Shown here: positions 63,638-64,000 of the stretch, one piece after another
Position numbering within the stretch: position 1 is the stretch's first letter
Layout: the number at the start of each line of letters is the position of its first letter
From: Streptomyces canus
GTDB taxonomy: Bacteria; Actinomycetota; Actinomycetes; Streptomycetales; Streptomycetaceae
Reading direction: 5' to 3'
NCBI RefSeq assembly: GCF_030816965.1
Contig: NZ_JAUSYQ010000002.1
Coordinates: 1,612,001 to 1,676,000 of the forward strand
DNA: 64,000 nt
The notes under the pieces: generated by a model
Seen by the model: only the letters and a program-made list of their open reading frames with translations
Databases searched by the model: none
What the model was told of the DNA's origin: nothing
Program-made: the position numbers and the translations under genes

Positions 63638-64000
63638 GCGCCCGGCACATCCTCTGTCACGGGTGGTGCGTGGGAACCCAGCGCCTCCACCAGGGGCAAC
63701 GGATCAGCGGGCTCCAGCGCAGGATCCTCGACGAGAAACGTCCGTACCCGCCCCGGCTCCGCATACGGCGTCTCGAACCGCACGGTCACCCGCCCCAGCC
63801 CGCTTCCCTGCACCCATCCGTGCCCGTACTCGGCATGCCGCACATCGTGCCCGGCGACCCACCGCCGCTCGACAGCCGCCGCCTCCCGCTCCTGCACCGG
63901 CGCGTCGTCCGCCACCTCCTCCATGGCGTGATCCGCTCCTTCCCCCGCGGCCTGGGCGAACAGATCCTCCTGGGTGAAGTCGGCGAGCCCGCTCACCCCC
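63553..64000 (-). CDS. dinB: DNA polymerase IV, C-terminal end (gene continues past the window)
   Basis: Frame open beyond 64000. Visible residues (~149): VSGLADFTQEDLFAQ..., then ERRWVAGHDVRHAEYGHGWVQGSGLGRVTVRFETPYAEPGRVRTFLVEDPALEPADPLPLV, which is the actinobacterial Pol IV C-terminal extension after the little-finger domain. Pol IV is a Y-family error-prone polymerase acting in DNA damage tolerance. The last ~40 residues (SHAPPVTEDVPGAQASASS) are low-complexity and overlap the PRC-barrel gene by 85 bp; they have no beta-clamp motif visible. Confidence 0.82.
   Translation of the reverse strand, partial: GVSGLADFTQEDLFAQAAGEGADHAMEEVADDAPVQEREAAAVERRWVAGHDVRHAEYGHGWVQGSGLGRVTVRFETPYAEPGRVRTFLVEDPALEPADPLPLVEALGSHAPPVTEDVPGAQASASSVPASLPKSRSGNGGGAATSRP

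Overview
The window is high-GC actinobacterial chromosome, almost certainly Streptomyces. Third codon positions are nearly all G/C, GTG starts are frequent, purine-rich Shine-Dalgarno (SD) sites are common, and the content is typical of the genus: a divergent EF-Tu (tuf3 type), a DUF5999 protein, tandem FabG-type reductases, a HipA-like kinase/DUF3037 pair, and gcvP behind a tandem glycine riboswitch. From memory the gene set resembles the S. coelicolor SCO13xx chromosomal arm region. No tRNA, rRNA, CRISPR array, complete transposon or prophage was seen.

Layout. 1-6.2 kb: the 3' part of a cation-diffusion-facilitator gene, a 21-bp minisatellite tract, a YbaK-type deacylase, an XRE-cupin regulator divergent from an EamA transporter, a 124-bp tandem repeat, an acyltransferase, a gamma-carbonic anhydrase and a DedA protein. 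6.3-13.6 kb: a sigma-like/zinc-finger/membrane/ricin-lectin protein, galU with a possible coupled upstream ORF, a hotdog thioesterase, an MFS exporter, a spermidine-synthase-like protein and tuf3. 13.9-24.4 kb: a TVP38 protein, thiolase/HxlR divergent pair, uppP with a DUF1877-like gene lacking a normal start codon, an FAD monooxygenase, an apolipoprotein N-acyltransferase, a Gfo/Idh oxidoreductase and small proteins. 24.5-31.7 kb: ung, an orphan oligopeptide-binding lipoprotein, two FabG-like SDRs, HipA-like kinase/DUF3037, a Rieske lipoprotein, an isochorismatase and a PPOX protein.

31.8-45.1 kb is dominated by regulator/target divergent pairs (LysR/EamA, MocR/PPOX-PaiB, PadR, decayed TetR/NTF2). 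It also holds two EamA transporters separated by a candidate leader peptide, an esterase, PhzF, a CPBP protease and a decayed, partly duplicated FAD oxidoreductase. 45.3-50.3 kb: a VWA/solute-binding fusion, a glutamate-cysteine ligase family enzyme and DUF5999.

50.5-56.9 kb is a xylan/xylo-oligosaccharide utilisation island: a LacI regulator, a secreted GH10 xylanase and a complete sugar ABC importer (binding protein plus two permeases, no ATPase). Palindromic operators lie upstream of the importer, with a related sequence upstream of the regulator. A GH43 beta-xylosidase is present only as a deleted, frameshifted remnant just upstream of the importer, so extracellular cleavage and uptake look intact while the local intracellular xylosidase step is lost.

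57.5-64 kb: an APC/KimA-type permease, a double Mop-domain protein, gcvP with its riboswitch, a PRC-barrel protein and the C-terminal end of DNA polymerase IV. Functions come from reading motifs in the translations; no database search was run. Several starts were moved from the longest ORF to sites with a better SD or family-typical N-terminus.
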